Shown here piece by piece: positions 11,335-23,709 of a stretch of 64,000 bases of DNA. Location of the stretch: the NCBI GenBank assembly GCA_047967505.1, contig CM106541.1; one strand, 5' to 3'. Positions within the stretch are counted from its first letter, which is position 1. Every line of letters begins with the position of its first letter. Position numbers and translations under genes: made by a program. The stretch comes from Dipteris shenzhenensis (taxonomy: Eukaryota > Polypodiophyta > Polypodiopsida > Gleicheniales). Under the pieces are notes generated by a model that saw nothing but the letters and a program-made list of their open reading frames with translations, was not told where the DNA came from and ran no database searches.

Positions 11335-14300
11335 CTGTGGAAGTTGAGGAATATAGAAATATTTTGATTCTTTAGAGTGTATTCAACAATGTCGAAGCAC
11401 AAAAGCATATGAAACTAATAAATAACAATAAAGTATGAACATTATCCATCGTTGTTCACTGATTCCATTGTATTTTTGGGGAATGGCAAAAGTGCCAATC
11501 TCTCTAAAGGTCAATTGAGAATGCAAATAGTGCAACCTTTCTCTCTGAACTCATAGAGAGAATGGCAATAGTGCCATTCTTCTCTTGGGGTGGTGCTAGT
11601 GCCATTTTACATATAAGGTTATGGAGAATGCCACTAGTGCCTTTCTCTATACCCTCATTGGGAGGAGAGAATACTACTAGTGCCTCCCCCCATGTCCCAA
11701 AAGAAATGTACAATGCATGATCTGAAAGCATAGATACTGTATTACTTTGGTCCAATAGATTTGTAGAAAGCACCCAAATCAAAACTTTGGTAGCATAGTT
11801 AATACTGTACAATTTTTAATCTCTGTAATGCTTTCAACTAACATAGATTCAAGAAAGGAACATAACAGTATTACCATTTCTACATAACCACAAAGAGAGA
11901 ATGGCACTAGTGCCATTCTCCATATGAGGTCACATAAAATGTTAATAGTACCTCTTACGTATAACCCGACATAGGGAGAATGACACTAGTACCATTCCCC
12001 ATGTCATAATGTCACACAATTTTATCATACCTAATGTTTAATATCTTTAATACAATGAGAGTATGTGCAATCGAGAAAATCCAAAAAGTCATATTATTTT
12101 GAAACTGAATACACAAGGCATAAATGAGTAGCTAAAGACCTTGCTCCAAATCTTCCAATGTAATCTTTGGGATAGCTTCAAGATCTGCTTCAGTTAAAGG
12201 TCGCAAGTCTTCAATGTGATGCTCACCCTCTTTAATTCCTTCATCAATAGGTGAATCAGCTCTATGTGTCTCAAGAGGCCTCTCAATGCTAGACCAAATC
12301 TTAATATGGGGATTATTTGATGCATGTGCCACACACATAGCCTCGACCTCTGTCGCCTGTTGGGATGTCTTCACCAGTGAGATCACATTTCTTTTGCTTG
12401 ACAATGCTTGTAATGCCACACATCCATTAGTAAAGACGTCAACAACAACTTCATGTTCCCTACTACAATAGCACCTGATGCACTCCTTGATGATGCCATG
12501 CTTCACAACCGCCTCTTTTTCATACTCATCTCCCTCATCAGAATAAAGAATATTGTCCTCAATTATTGTGTATGGCCTTGTGTTTTCTAACATGTGCTCA
12601 AATCCATCAAACCCATCATGTGAGCTGACAAATGACAAAAAACAGAAGGTCTCAGACAAACCCTTTTGTGCACTATCCGATTCATGGATAACACCCACAA
12701 ACCTTCTATGCCAAAATCGAGCCTCTATCATTGCTTCCTTGAGATTTACCATCTCTATCATTGTCATAAATGATAGCAATACATACTGTGACGGAGTGGC
12801 AACGGTCTCCATCAAGCCACAGAGCAACTTCTTGAAGGCATCCTTATCCCAACACATGCCTTTGGCAGATCCCTCTGAGGTGTCAAGCACACACAAGCTG
12901 ATTGGAAGTTGTCCCTTGGAGTGACATGTTAGAAAGCTCTCCCCCTCCATCTCCATGTTCACTTGAATAATTGTCCAAGGAAAACAAGACTGCGATGTAG
13001 ACTTGTTACCCTCTATTGAACTAATCACCCAATCAACATAGATTGATGCGGCTTTTGGGAAATCAGGTGTGGACTTGCCAACTTGCAGCTTCTCTTTGAC
13101 CCATGACTCACATGAACCCTTGAAGCTCTGATAAACAATTGAATCAATTTTGAAGTAAGTTGCAAGGGCATCCCATGTTTGATGTTGGGGTGAAGGGTGA
13201 CATGAGTTGAACTCCTTGATGAGCGCTTCTTTCAGGGCTCTATCATGCTTAATCTCCATTGCCCGTTGAGACATTTCAATGGAGTCCTTGTCTTTTCTTG
13301 ACTTGACCAAGACTATTTCTTTAGACTCAATCTCTACTTGAAGTGCACGTACATCTTCGTCTTCCAATCCTAGCAAACACCTCATATATGTTATTGTGGG
13401 ATTTCAACCCTCAAGATCACCCTGCTTCACCAATGTCAAAATCCTAATCCATTGTTCGTAGATGTCATTATCGTATGTGACCATGTGTGTGTCCTTGGTA
13501 GCAAAGTTTGCACCCATCGATATGCTTGCAACTCCTACAAAATTCTATATAAAAAAATCAAAATCATCTTAGACATTCTTCTAATCCAAATCATGTAATA
13601 GAGATAATAATGACACTAGTGCGATTCTCCCATTACCATGTCAAAAGCATGACTTGGTAACTAGAAGAATGGCACTAGTGCCATTCTCACATCAGGGAAT
13701 TGACACTACTATCATTTCTTTTACAAAGCCATAAACATTCTTGAAATAAAAAATGCATACAAAACAAAGTTTATTACTCACATCCCAACTTTGTCGATCT
13801 TTATGCCCTTTGACAAGGCCTTGGGCTGGTTTGTTTGGTCGTCCGAATGCAATCCATTGTGCCCTTAGGTGTTGTAAGATATCAATATATGGTTGATTTT
13901 TCAAAACGGTCTGTGCCTCCATGTTGGCCATTGATGATATCTTACAACTTGCTTCAACTGGTGCATTGACAACCATTCTCGCCTTCCTCCGTGTATAGAA
14001 ACCTTTTCGTTGATTGAAGGCTTCTCCATGTGCTTTAGTTATAAATATCCTTGTAGCATAATCGAATGCTGCCCTGCGAGAATCCAATAATTATACTCCT
14101 TTAACTTTTCCACCTTTATCTTTTCCTTGCACATCGGAGTATTTGTGCCTATGTGGTAAGGCATAAGATATGCACATGTTGCAGGAGGTCGTGCATTCAT
14201 TGCAAAACTCTTGACCAAGTCACTGACATAGCTGAGGGTCAATGTCCTGTACACATATTGGCTTGGTGCTCTAAAGCAATTCATCACTGGGATCAACACC

Positions 14301-15142
14301 TCAAACTCCAAACCAAATGGGAAGTACTCTACGTACTCCATCAAGCCTGTCATACTTGTGTCCTTCCTTTCCAATTTCTTTTGTAGTGCCTTAAAGTCAA
14401 CATCTGGCTGGATTTTCTTATACAGGATGATAGTTGCTTCAAATGATTTCTCACCATGTCCTGTTATATGTGTCTCACCACTCCCCGTTGCATCACCTCC
14501 ACTTCCAGTTCCATCAGTGACTATTCCCGTACCTCCTTGTTTTCCCCCTAAAGTTGTCTCTTTTTCTTTAGCCTCCAGTTTATCCCCAATGCTTGTTTTT
14601 CCATCTGACCTTATTTCCTTCTCACCTGTTGTTTCCTCCTCACCAGTCTCTCTAGCCTTCTCTTTCAATGTGTTCTGAGACACTTGAGAGCTTGATCCCT
14701 CAACATCACTTTTCTTGGTTCTTTTCGAAACTTTTCTACTCTTTTTTATATCTTGCTTTATCCCTTTTGTTGCCAAATCAAAGCTTTCTAATATCTGTTG
14801 ATTGGTATAATTTTCTGGCTCATTAATCCAACCCCTAGATATCATCGTGTCCTCCCCAGTAGCATTCATCCTCGCATGATCAAAACAAGCAGGATCCAAT
14901 TGATACACATTGCCTCCCAATGTATGAATTTTGAGACAAGGAACGTTGTCTTTCTCAGTATCCTCCATCTCTTTAACTTGTCCAACATCTTCAAAAGTTG
15001 TTCCTTGGATGTTCACAAAACAATGCACTTTATGGAGTTTTTGGAGCTCGTTATTGTATATATCCAAAAACCATCCTCTTCCAGAACTAACTCCATCATA
15101 AACTGACACTTCTCGAACCTTTCTCTTTCCCTTGCTAGCCAT
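10073..15142 (-). CDS. Three-exon gene: ParB-like segment, possible methyltransferase-like region, FCP1-like HAD domain
   Basis: Three coding blocks on the minus strand join in frame through GT-AG introns: 15142-13782, 13544-12140 and 11334-10073, about 1,340 codons. The first junction is phase 0 (GAT | AATTTT). The second splits a Gly codon (CAAG | GGACC). Only two lesions are visible: a frameshift near 14050-14085 and a TGA at 13406-13404 (DLEG-stop-NPT, consistent with CGA to TGA). The introns carry the palindrome family that also fills the neighbouring satellite. The stop is only 232 bp from the CACTA-type terminus, so the gene is probably cargo or a product of that element. No tnp2-like domain is seen in it. 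Function is inferred only from the motifs described for each exon. Confidence 0.72.
11335..12139. repeat. Intron 2 with palindromic TGGCACTAGTGCCA repeats
   Basis: The intron holds several copies of an inverted-repeat motif made of GAGAATGGCACT plus its reverse complement. The copy at 11897-11920 is a perfect 24-bp palindrome. Degenerate ones lie near 11475, 11551, 11600, 11633 and 11980. Small open frames here are repeat artefacts. Confidence 0.8.
12140..13544 (-). CDS. Exon 2 of the fusion gene: possible degenerate DNA-methyltransferase-like region
   Basis: Follows a TTTTTATATAG acceptor. Reads FVGVASISMGANFATKD, then a TGA at 13406, then a charged stretch that may be a coiled coil (EIESKEIVLVKSRKDKDSIE). 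Later come LPISLCVLDTSEGSAKGMCW and, near 12450-12390, EVVVDVFTNGCVALQALSSK followed by TSQQATEVEAM. The last block looks like the VLDxFxGG...AAL signature of beta-class amino-methyltransferases. The CVLDTSEG block could be a decayed DPPY motif lying before it, the permuted order found in that class. The key residues are not conserved, so enzymatic activity is doubtful. Without a profile search this is a weak assignment. Exon end: CAAG before GTCTTT, a weak donor. Confidence 0.55.
13545..13781. repeat. Intron 1 with palindromic repeats
   Basis: Contains a perfect 22-bp palindrome at 13666-13687 of the same family as intron 2 and a degenerate copy near 13610-13632. Splice sites GTGAGT and TATATAG flank it on the minus strand. 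Confidence 0.8.
13782..15142 (-). CDS. Exon 1 of the fusion gene: unknown N-terminus with Ser/Thr/Glu-rich linker and a ParB-like GQH motif
   Basis: Starts MASKGKRKVREVSVYDGVSS at 15142; a possible 3' splice site (TTTGTTAACAG) lies just upstream. Residues about 1-120 are unassigned. Residues about 130-220 are low-complexity (Lys, Ser, Gly, Thr-Glu). Then comes EATIILYKKIQPDVDFKAL and PFGLEFEVLIPVMN. Near 14060 the sequence NYWILAGQHS resembles the GGQHR/GQHS core of ParB/Srx-like nuclease-fold domains, in which that loop lies in the active site. One reading frame ends there, and a second, starting at about 14087, continues AAFDYATRIFITKAHGEAF and RRKARMVVNA. A single indel is the simplest explanation. 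The exon ends at a GTGAGT donor (13781-13776). Confidence 0.68.
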
Positions 15143-15640
15143 TCTTGCAATGTTCTGTTAACAAAAGAACCAAGGATACAATGAAATGTATAATAGAAAA
15201 TCATAACTGTAGTAGGAAATATTACAACCACAATGCAACTTCTATTAACAAAATAACCAAGGCGAAGCAACTTATATATGCATTATGAAAAACTACACCA
15301 ACACAGTAAGCAAATATACACAATATCAAAGTTAAGATGGTTATAATAAAGAATGGTATTCGTGCCATTCTCCAACATAATATGATGTTAGAAGAGTGTC
15401 GCAAATGCCATTGAACACATGGATTGTGTGTGTGTTCAGAATGGCACAAGTGCCATCCTCCGTGCGAGTCTGAGCATAATGCCATTGGTGCCATCCTCCA
15501 TGATGTTAAGGAGAATAGCAGAAGCTCGATTCATCACATGGCACCACTACCACTCTCCACTGGTGGCATTCTACACAGAGATTGACACAATTCCATATAA
15601 TCTCTACACAGCGGAGACAGTGATCACTACATAGAAGAAT
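15143..15640. other. Upstream flank of the fusion gene
   Basis: No convincing gene. Degenerate copies of the palindrome lie near 15355-15380, 15440 and 15480, and the sequence merges into the satellite that follows. It may hold the promoter or a 5' untranslated exon of the minus-strand gene, because TTAACAG lies just upstream of the start codon. Confidence 0.5.
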
Positions 15641-17250
15641 GCACATTTGAGTTTAGGATTCCTTATGCATGTTTTCAGGTCATGGTATGAGATTGGCACC
15701 ACTGCCATTCTCCTCCACAGAGATGAACACAAATCCATATGATCTCTTACATAGAAGAATGCACATGTTCTAAGGTGAGTTTATGATTCCTTGTACATGT
15801 TTTCAGGTCATGGTATGAGATTGGCACCACTGCCATTCTCCACTGGTGGCATTCCCCACAGAGATTGACACAAACCCATATGATCTCTACACAGCGGAGA
15901 CAGTGATCACTACATAGAAGAATGCACATTACCACTAGCGGGGAATGTCAGTAGGATATTGGCAAAAGTGCCAATGCACATGTGAGTTTAGGATTCCTTG
16001 TGCATGTTTTCAGGTCATCACTACATAGAAGATTGCACATGTGAGTTTAGGCTTTCCCAATGCCATTTCTTATGGCCTAATAAGAGATTGGCACCACTAC
16101 CATTCTCCACTTGTAAAAATGTTTACCCTGCTATCCTAGGAGGGGTATTCCAATGATCATAGGAGAGTGGTGTCCGATTCCATTCTAAGTTTACCACAGT
16201 GCCATTTTCTAGCAAGTAATAATTCAAGCAAAATAATAGCACATGTGAGTTTAGGCTTCTCAATGTCATAGAAGAATGCACATGTGAGTTTAGTGGTCTC
16301 AGTGTCATTATGTATTTGCGAGCATGAGATTGGCATCACTGTCATTCTCCAGTAGTGGTAATCTAGATAAACTAAACCTGTAGATTGACATTCCAATATA
16401 TTTATTGGTTGTAGTAGGATAATGGCAAAACTTTCAATGCACATGTGAGTTTGATGATCTCATTGTCATTATATAGTTGCCAGCATGAGATTGGCATCAC
16501 TGCCATTCTCCGCTAGTGGTAATCTAGACAAACTGAACCTATAGATTAACAGTCCACAAATTTTATTGGCTGTAGTAGTATAATGGCAAAAGTGCCAATG
16601 CACATGTGAGTTTAGGATTCCTTGTGCACCACTGCCATTCTCCACTGGTGGCATTCTATAATGGCAAAAGTGCCAGTCCACAAATTTTATTGGCTGTAGT
16701 AGTATAATGGCAAAACTGCCAATGCACATGTGAGTTTAGGATTCCTTGTGCATGTTTTCAGGTCATGGTATGAGATTGGAACCACTGCCATTCTCCACTG
16801 GTGGCATTCCCCACAGAGATTGACACAAATCCATATGATCTCTACACAGCGGAGATAGTGATCACTACATAGAAGAATCCACATGTGAGTTTAGGCTTCT
16901 CAATGCCATTTATTAGGGCCTAATAAGAGATTGGCACCACTGCCATTCTCCAATTGTACAAATTTTTACCCTACTATTCTAGGAGGGGTATTCCAGTGAT
17001 CATAGGAGAGTGGTGTCCGATTCGAGATATTGGCACCACTTCCATTCTCCACTTGTACAGATGTTTACCCTACTATTCTAGGAGGGGTATTCCAGTGATC
17101 ATAGTAGAGTGGTGTCCTATTCCATTCCAGATATGAGTTTGATGATTTCAGTGTCATTATGTAGTTGCCAGCATGAGATTGGCATCACTGCCATTCTCCG
17201 CTAGTGGCAATCTAGACAAACTGAACCTATAGATTGACATTCCACTAATT

Positions 17251-19947
17251 TTATTGGCTGTAGTATGATAATGGCGAAAGTGCCAATGCACATGTGAGTT
17301 TAGGATTCCTTGTGCATGATTTCAGGTCATGGTATGAGATTGGCACGACTGCCATTCTCCACTGGTGGCATTCTCCACAGAGATTGACACAATTCCATAT
17401 GATCTCCACACAACCGAGACAGTGATCACTACGTAGAAGAATACACATTACCACTAGCGGGGAATGTCAATAGGATAATGGCAAAAGTGCCAATGCACAT
17501 GTGAGTTTAGGATTCCTTGTGCATGTTTTTAGGTCATCACTACATAGAAGATTGCACATGTGAGTTTAGGCTTTCCCAATGCCATTTCTTATGGCCTAAT
17601 AAGAGATTGGCAACACTGCCATTCTCCACTTGTACAAATGTTTACCCTACAATCCTAGGAGGGGTATTCCAGTGATCATAGGAGAGTGGTGTCCGACTCC
17701 ATTCTAGGTTTACCACAATGCCATTTTCTAGCAAGTAATAATTTAAGCAAAATAATAGCACATGTGAGTTTAGGCTTTCCCAATGCCATTTCTTATGGCG
17801 TAATAAGAGATTGGCACCACTGCCATTCTCCACTTGTACAAATGTTTACCCTACTATCCTAGGAGGGGTATTCCAATGATCATAGGAGAGTGGCGTCCGA
17901 TTCCATTCTAAGTTTACCACAGTGCCATTTTCTAGCAAGTAATAATTCAAGCAGAATAATAGCACATGTGAGTTTAGGCTTTCCCAATGCCATTTCTTAT
18001 GGCCTAATAAGAGATTGGCACCACTGCCATTCTCCACTTGTACAAATGTTTACCCTACAATCCTAGGAGGGGTATTCCAGTGATCATAGGAGAGTGGTGT
18101 CCGACTCCATTCTAGGTTTACCATAGTGCCATTTTCTAGCAAGTAATAATTCAAGCAAAATAATAGCACATGTGAGTTTAGGCTTTCCCAATGCCATTTC
18201 TTATGGCCTAATAAGAGATTGGCACCACTGCCATTCTCCACTTGTACAAATGTTTACCCTACTATCCTAGGAGGGGTATTCCAATGATCATAGGAGAGTG
18301 GCGTCCGATTCCATTCTAAGTTTACCACAGTGCCATTTTCTAGCAAGTAATAATTCAAGCAAAATAATAGCACATATGAGTTTAGGCTTTCCCAATGCCA
18401 TTTCTTATGGCCTAATAAGAGATTGGCACCACTGCCATTCTCCACTTGTACAAATGTTTACCCTACAATCCTAGGAGGGGTATTCCAGTGATCATAGGAG
18501 AGTGGTGTCCGACTCCATTCTAGGTTTACCATAGTGCCATTTTCTAGCAAGTAATAATTCAAGAAAAATAATAGCACATGTGAGTTTAGGCTTTCCCAAT
18601 GCCATTTCTTATGGCCTAATAAGAGATTGGCACCACTGCCATTCTCCACTTGTACAAATGTTTACCCTATTATACTAGGAGGGGTATTCCAATGATCATA
18701 GGAGAGTGGTGTCCGATTCCATTCTAAGTTTACCACAGTGCCATTTTCTAGCAAGTAATAATTTAAGCAAAATAATAGCACATGTGAGTTTAGGCTTTCC
18801 CAATGCCATTTCGTATGGCCTAATAAGAGATTGGCACCACTGCCATTCTCCACTTGTACGAATGTTTACCCTATTATCCTAGGAGGGGTATTCCAGTGAT
18901 CATAGGAGAGTGGTGTTCGATTCCATTCTAAGTTTACCACAGTGCCATTTTCTAGCAAGTAATAATTCAAGCAAAATAATAGCACATGTGAGTTTAGGCT
19001 TCTCAGTGTCATAGAAGAATGCACATGTGAGTTTGGTGGTCTCAATGTCATTATGTATTTGCCAGCATGAGATTGGCATCACTGTCATTCTCCAGTAGTG
19101 GTAATCTAGACAAACTAAACCTGTAGATTGACATTCCACTATATTTATTGGCTATAGTAGGATAATGGCAAAAGTTTCAATGCACATGTGAGTTTGATGA
19201 TCTCATTGTCATTATATGGTTGCCAGCTTGCAATTGGCATCACTGCCATTCTCCGCTAGTGGTAATCTAGACAAACTGAACCTATAGATTGACATTCCAC
19301 AAATTTTATTGGCTGTAGTAGTATAATGGCAAAAGTGACAATGCACATGTGAGTTTAGGATTCCTTGTGCACCACTGCCATTCTCCAGTGGTGGCATTCT
19401 ATAATGGCAAAAGTGCCAATCCACATGTGAGTTTAGGATTCCTTATGCATGTTTTCAGGTCATGGTATGAGATTGGCACCACTGCCATTCTCCACTGGTG
19501 GCATTCCCCACAGAGATTGACACAAATCCATATGATCTCTACACAGCGGAGACAGTGATCACTACATAGAAGAATGCACATGTGAGTTTAGGCTTCTCAA
19601 TGCCATTTATTAGGGCCTAATAAGAGATTGGCACCACTACCATTCTCCACTTGTACAAATGTTTACCCTACTATTCTAGGAGGGGTATTCCAGTGATCAT
19701 AGGAGAGTGGTGTCCAATTCGAGATATTGGCACCACTGCCATTCTCCACTTGTACAGAAGTTTACCCTACTATTCTAGGAGGGGTATTCCAGTGATCATA
19801 GTAGAGTGGTGTCCTATTCCATTCCACATGTGAGTTTGATGATCTCAGTGTCATTATGTAGTTGCCAGCATGAGATTGGCATCACTGCCATTCTCCGCTA
19901 GTGGCAATCTAGACAAACTCAACCTATAGATTGACATTCCACTAATT
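17251..19947. repeat. Superunit 1, 2,697 bp, with seven 204-bp subrepeats
   Basis: Anchor to anchor length is 2,697 bp, 816 bp (4 x 204) longer than the next two superunits. The excess is explained by extra 204-bp subrepeats at 17642-19069. Confidence 0.88.
17642..19069. repeat. Seven tandem 204-bp subrepeats, alternating in two types
   Basis: Copies start at 17642, 17846, 18050, 18254, 18458, 18662 and 18866. Types alternate. One has CCTACAATCCTAGG and GTCCGACTCCATTCTAGG. The other has ATTCCAATGATC and GTCCGATTCCATTCTAAG. The local unit is therefore a 408-bp dimer, and the superunit grew by two dimers. Confidence 0.9.
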
Positions 19948-21828
19948 TTATTGGCTGCAGTATGATAATGGCAAAAGTGCCAATGCACATGTGAGTTTAG
20001 GATTCCTTGTGCATGATTTCAGGTCATGGTATGAGATTCGCACCACTGCCATTCTCCACTGGTGGCATTCTCCACATAGATTGACACAATTCCATATGAT
20101 CTCTACACATCGGAGACAGTGATCACTACGTAGAAGAATGCACATTACCACTAGCGAGGAATGTCAGTAGGATAATGGCAAAAGTGCCAATGCACATGTG
20201 AGTTTAGGATTCCTTGTGCATGTTTTCAGGTCGTCACTACATAGAAGATTGCACATGTGAGTTTAGGCTTTCCCAATGCCATTTCTTATGGCCTAATAAG
20301 AGATTGGCACCACTGCCATTCTCCACTTGTACAAATGTTTACCCTACTATCCTAGGAGGGGTATTCCAGTGATCATAGGAGAGTGGTATCCGACTCCATT
20401 CTAGGTTTACCATAGTGCCATTTTCTAGCAAGTAATAATTCAAGCAACATAATAGCACATGTGAGTTTAGGCTTTCCCAATGCCATTTCTTATGGCCTAA
20501 TAAGAGATTGGCACCACTGCCATTCTCCACTTGTACAAATGTTTACCCGATTATCCTAGGAGGGGTATTCCAATGATCATAGGAGAGTGGTGTCCGATTC
20601 CATTCTAAGTTTACCACAGTGCCATTTTCTAGCAAGTAATAATTCAAGCAAAATAATAGCACATGTGAGTTTAGGCTTTCCCAATGCCATTTCTTATGGC
20701 CTAATAAGAGATTGGCACCACTGCCATTCTCCACTTGTACAAATGTTTACCCTACTATCCTAGGAGGGGTATTCCAGTGATCATAGGAGAGTGGTGTCCG
20801 ATTCCATTCTAAGTTTACCACAGTGCCATTTTCTAGCAAGTAATAATTCAAGGAAAATAATAGCACATGTGAGTTTAGGCTTCTCAGTGTCATAGAAGAA
20901 TGCACATGTGAGTTTGGTGGTCTCAGTGTCATTATGTATTTGCCAGCATGAGATTGGCATCACTGTCATTCTCTAGTAGTGGTAATCTAGACAAACTAAA
21001 CCTGTAGATTGACATTCCACTATATTTATTGGCTGTAGTAGGATAATGGCAAAAGTTTCAATGCACATGTGAGTTTGATGATCTCATTGTCATTATATAG
21101 TTGCCAGCTTGAGATTGGCATCACTGCCATTCTCCGCTAGTGGTAATCTAGACAAATTGAACCTATTGATTGACATTCCACAAATTTTATTGGCTGTAGT
21201 AGTATAATGGCAAAAGTGCCAATGCACGTGTGAGTTTAGGATTCCTTGTGCACCACTCCCATTCTCCACAGGTGGCATTCTATAATGGCAAAAGTGCCAA
21301 TCCACATGTGAGTTTAGGATTCCTTGTGCATGTTTTCAGGTCATGGTATGAGATTGGGACCACTGCCATTCTCCACTGGTGGCATTCCCCACAGAGATGG
21401 ACACAAATCCATATAATCTCTACATAGCGGAGACTGTGATCACTACATAGAAGAATGCACATGTGAGTTTAGGCTTCTCAATGCCATTTATTAGGGCCTA
21501 ATAAGAGATTGGCACCACTGTCATTCTCCACTTGTACAAATGTTTACCCTACTATTCTAGGAGGGGTATTCCAGTGATCATAGGAGAGTGGTGTCCGATT
21601 CGAGATATTGGCACCACTGCCATTCTCCACTTGTACAGATGTTTACCCTACTATTCTAGGAGGGGTATTCCAGTGATCATAGTAGAGTGGTGTCCTATTC
21701 CATTCCACATGTGAGTTTGATGATCTCAGTGTCATTATGTAGTTGCCAGCATGAGATTGGCATCACTGCCATTCTCCGCTAGTGGCAATCTAGACAAACT
21801 AAACCTATAGATTGACATTCCACTAATT
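19948..21828. repeat. Superunit 2, 1,881 bp, with three 204-bp subrepeats
   Basis: Same landmark order as superunit 1, but with only three 204-bp copies at 20339, 20543 and 20747. Confidence 0.9.
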
Positions 21829-23709
21829 TTATTGGCTGCAGTATGATAATGGCAAAAGTGCCAATGCACATGTGAGTTTAGGATTCCTTGTGCATGATTT
21901 CAGGTCATGGTATGAGATTGGCACCACTGCCATTCTCAACTGGTCGCATTCTCCACAGAGATTGACACAATTCCATATGATCTCTACACAGCCGAGACAG
22001 TGATCACTACGTAGACGAATGCACATTACCACTAGCGGGGAATGTCAGTAGGATAATGGCAAAAGTGCCAATGCACATGTGAGTTTAGGATTCCTTGTGC
22101 ATGTTTTCAGGTCATCACTACATAGAAGATTGCACATGTGAGTTTAGGCTTTCCCAATGCCATTTCTTATGGCCTAATAAGAGATTGGCACCACTGCCAT
22201 TCTCCACTTGTACAAATGTTTACCCTACTATCCTAGGAGGGGTATTCCAGTGATCATAGGAGAGTGGTGTCCGACTCCATTCTAAGTTTACCAAAGTGCC
22301 ATTTTCTAGCAAGTAATAATTCAAGCAAAATAATAGCACATGTGAGTTTAGGCTTTCCCAATGCCATTTCTTATGGCCTAATAAGAGATTGGCACCACTG
22401 CCATTCTCCACTTGTACAAATGTTTACCCGATTATCCTAGGAGGGGTATTCCAATGATCATAGGAGAGTGGTGTCCGATTCCATTCTAAGTTTACCACAG
22501 TGCCATTTTCTAGCAAGTAATAATTCAAGCAAAATAATAGAACATGTGAGTTTAGGCTTTCCCAATGCCATTTCTTATGTCCTGATAAGAGATTGGCACC
22601 ACTGCCATTCTCCACTTGTACAAATGTTTACCCTACTATCCTAGGAGGGGTATTCCAGTGATCATAGGAGAGTGGTGTCCGATTCCATTCTAAGTTTACC
22701 TCAGTGCCATTTTCTAGCAAGTAATAATTCAAGCAAAATAATAGCACATGTGAGTTTAGGCTTCTGAGTGTCATAGAAGAATGCACATGTGAGTTTGGTG
22801 GTCTTAGTGTCATTATGTATTTGCCAGCATGAGATTGGCATCAGTGTCATTCTCCAATAGTGGTAATCTAGACAAACTGAACCTGTAGATTGACATTCCA
22901 CTATATTTATTGGCTGTAGTAGGATAATGGCAAAAGTTTCAATGCACATGTGAGTTTGATGATCTCATTGTCATTATATAGTTGCCAGCTTGAGATTGGC
23001 ATCACTGCCATTGTCCGCTAGTGGTAATCTAGACAAACTGAACCTATAGATTGACATTCCACAAATTTTATTGGCTGTAGTAGTATAATGGCAAAAGTGC
23101 CAATGCACATGTGAGTTTAGGATTCCTTGTGCACCACTGCCATTCTCCACAGGTGGCATTCTATAATGGCAAAAGTGCCAATCCACATGTGAGTTTAGGA
23201 TTCCTTGTGCATGTTTTCAGGTCATGGTATGAGATTGGCACCACTGCCATTCTGCACTGGTGGCATTCCCCACAGAGATTGACACAAATCCATATGATCT
23301 CTACACAGCGGAGACAGTGATCACTACATAGAAGAATGCACATGTGAGTTTAGGCTTCTCAATGCCATTTATTAGGGCCTAATAAGAGATTGGCACCACT
23401 GTCATTCTCCACTTGTACAAATGTTTACCCTACTATTCTAGGAGGGGTATTCCAGTGATCATAGGAGAGTGGTGTCCGATTCGAGATATTGGCACCACTG
23501 CCATTCTCCACTTGTACAGATGTTTACCCTACTATTCTAGGAGGGGTATTCCAGTGATCATAGTAGAGTGGTGTCCTATTCCATTCCACATGTGAGTTTG
23601 ATGATCTCAGTGTCATTATGTAGTTGCTAGCATGAGATTGGCATCACTGCCATTCTCCGCTAGTGGCAATCTAGACAAACTGAACCTATAGATTGACATT
23701 CCACTAATT
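21829..23709. repeat. Superunit 3, 1,881 bp, with three 204-bp subrepeats
   Basis: Same length as superunit 2 and close to it in sequence; 204-bp copies at 22220, 22424 and 22628. Equal length and scattered single-base differences suggest a recent unequal exchange or segmental copying. Confidence 0.9.
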
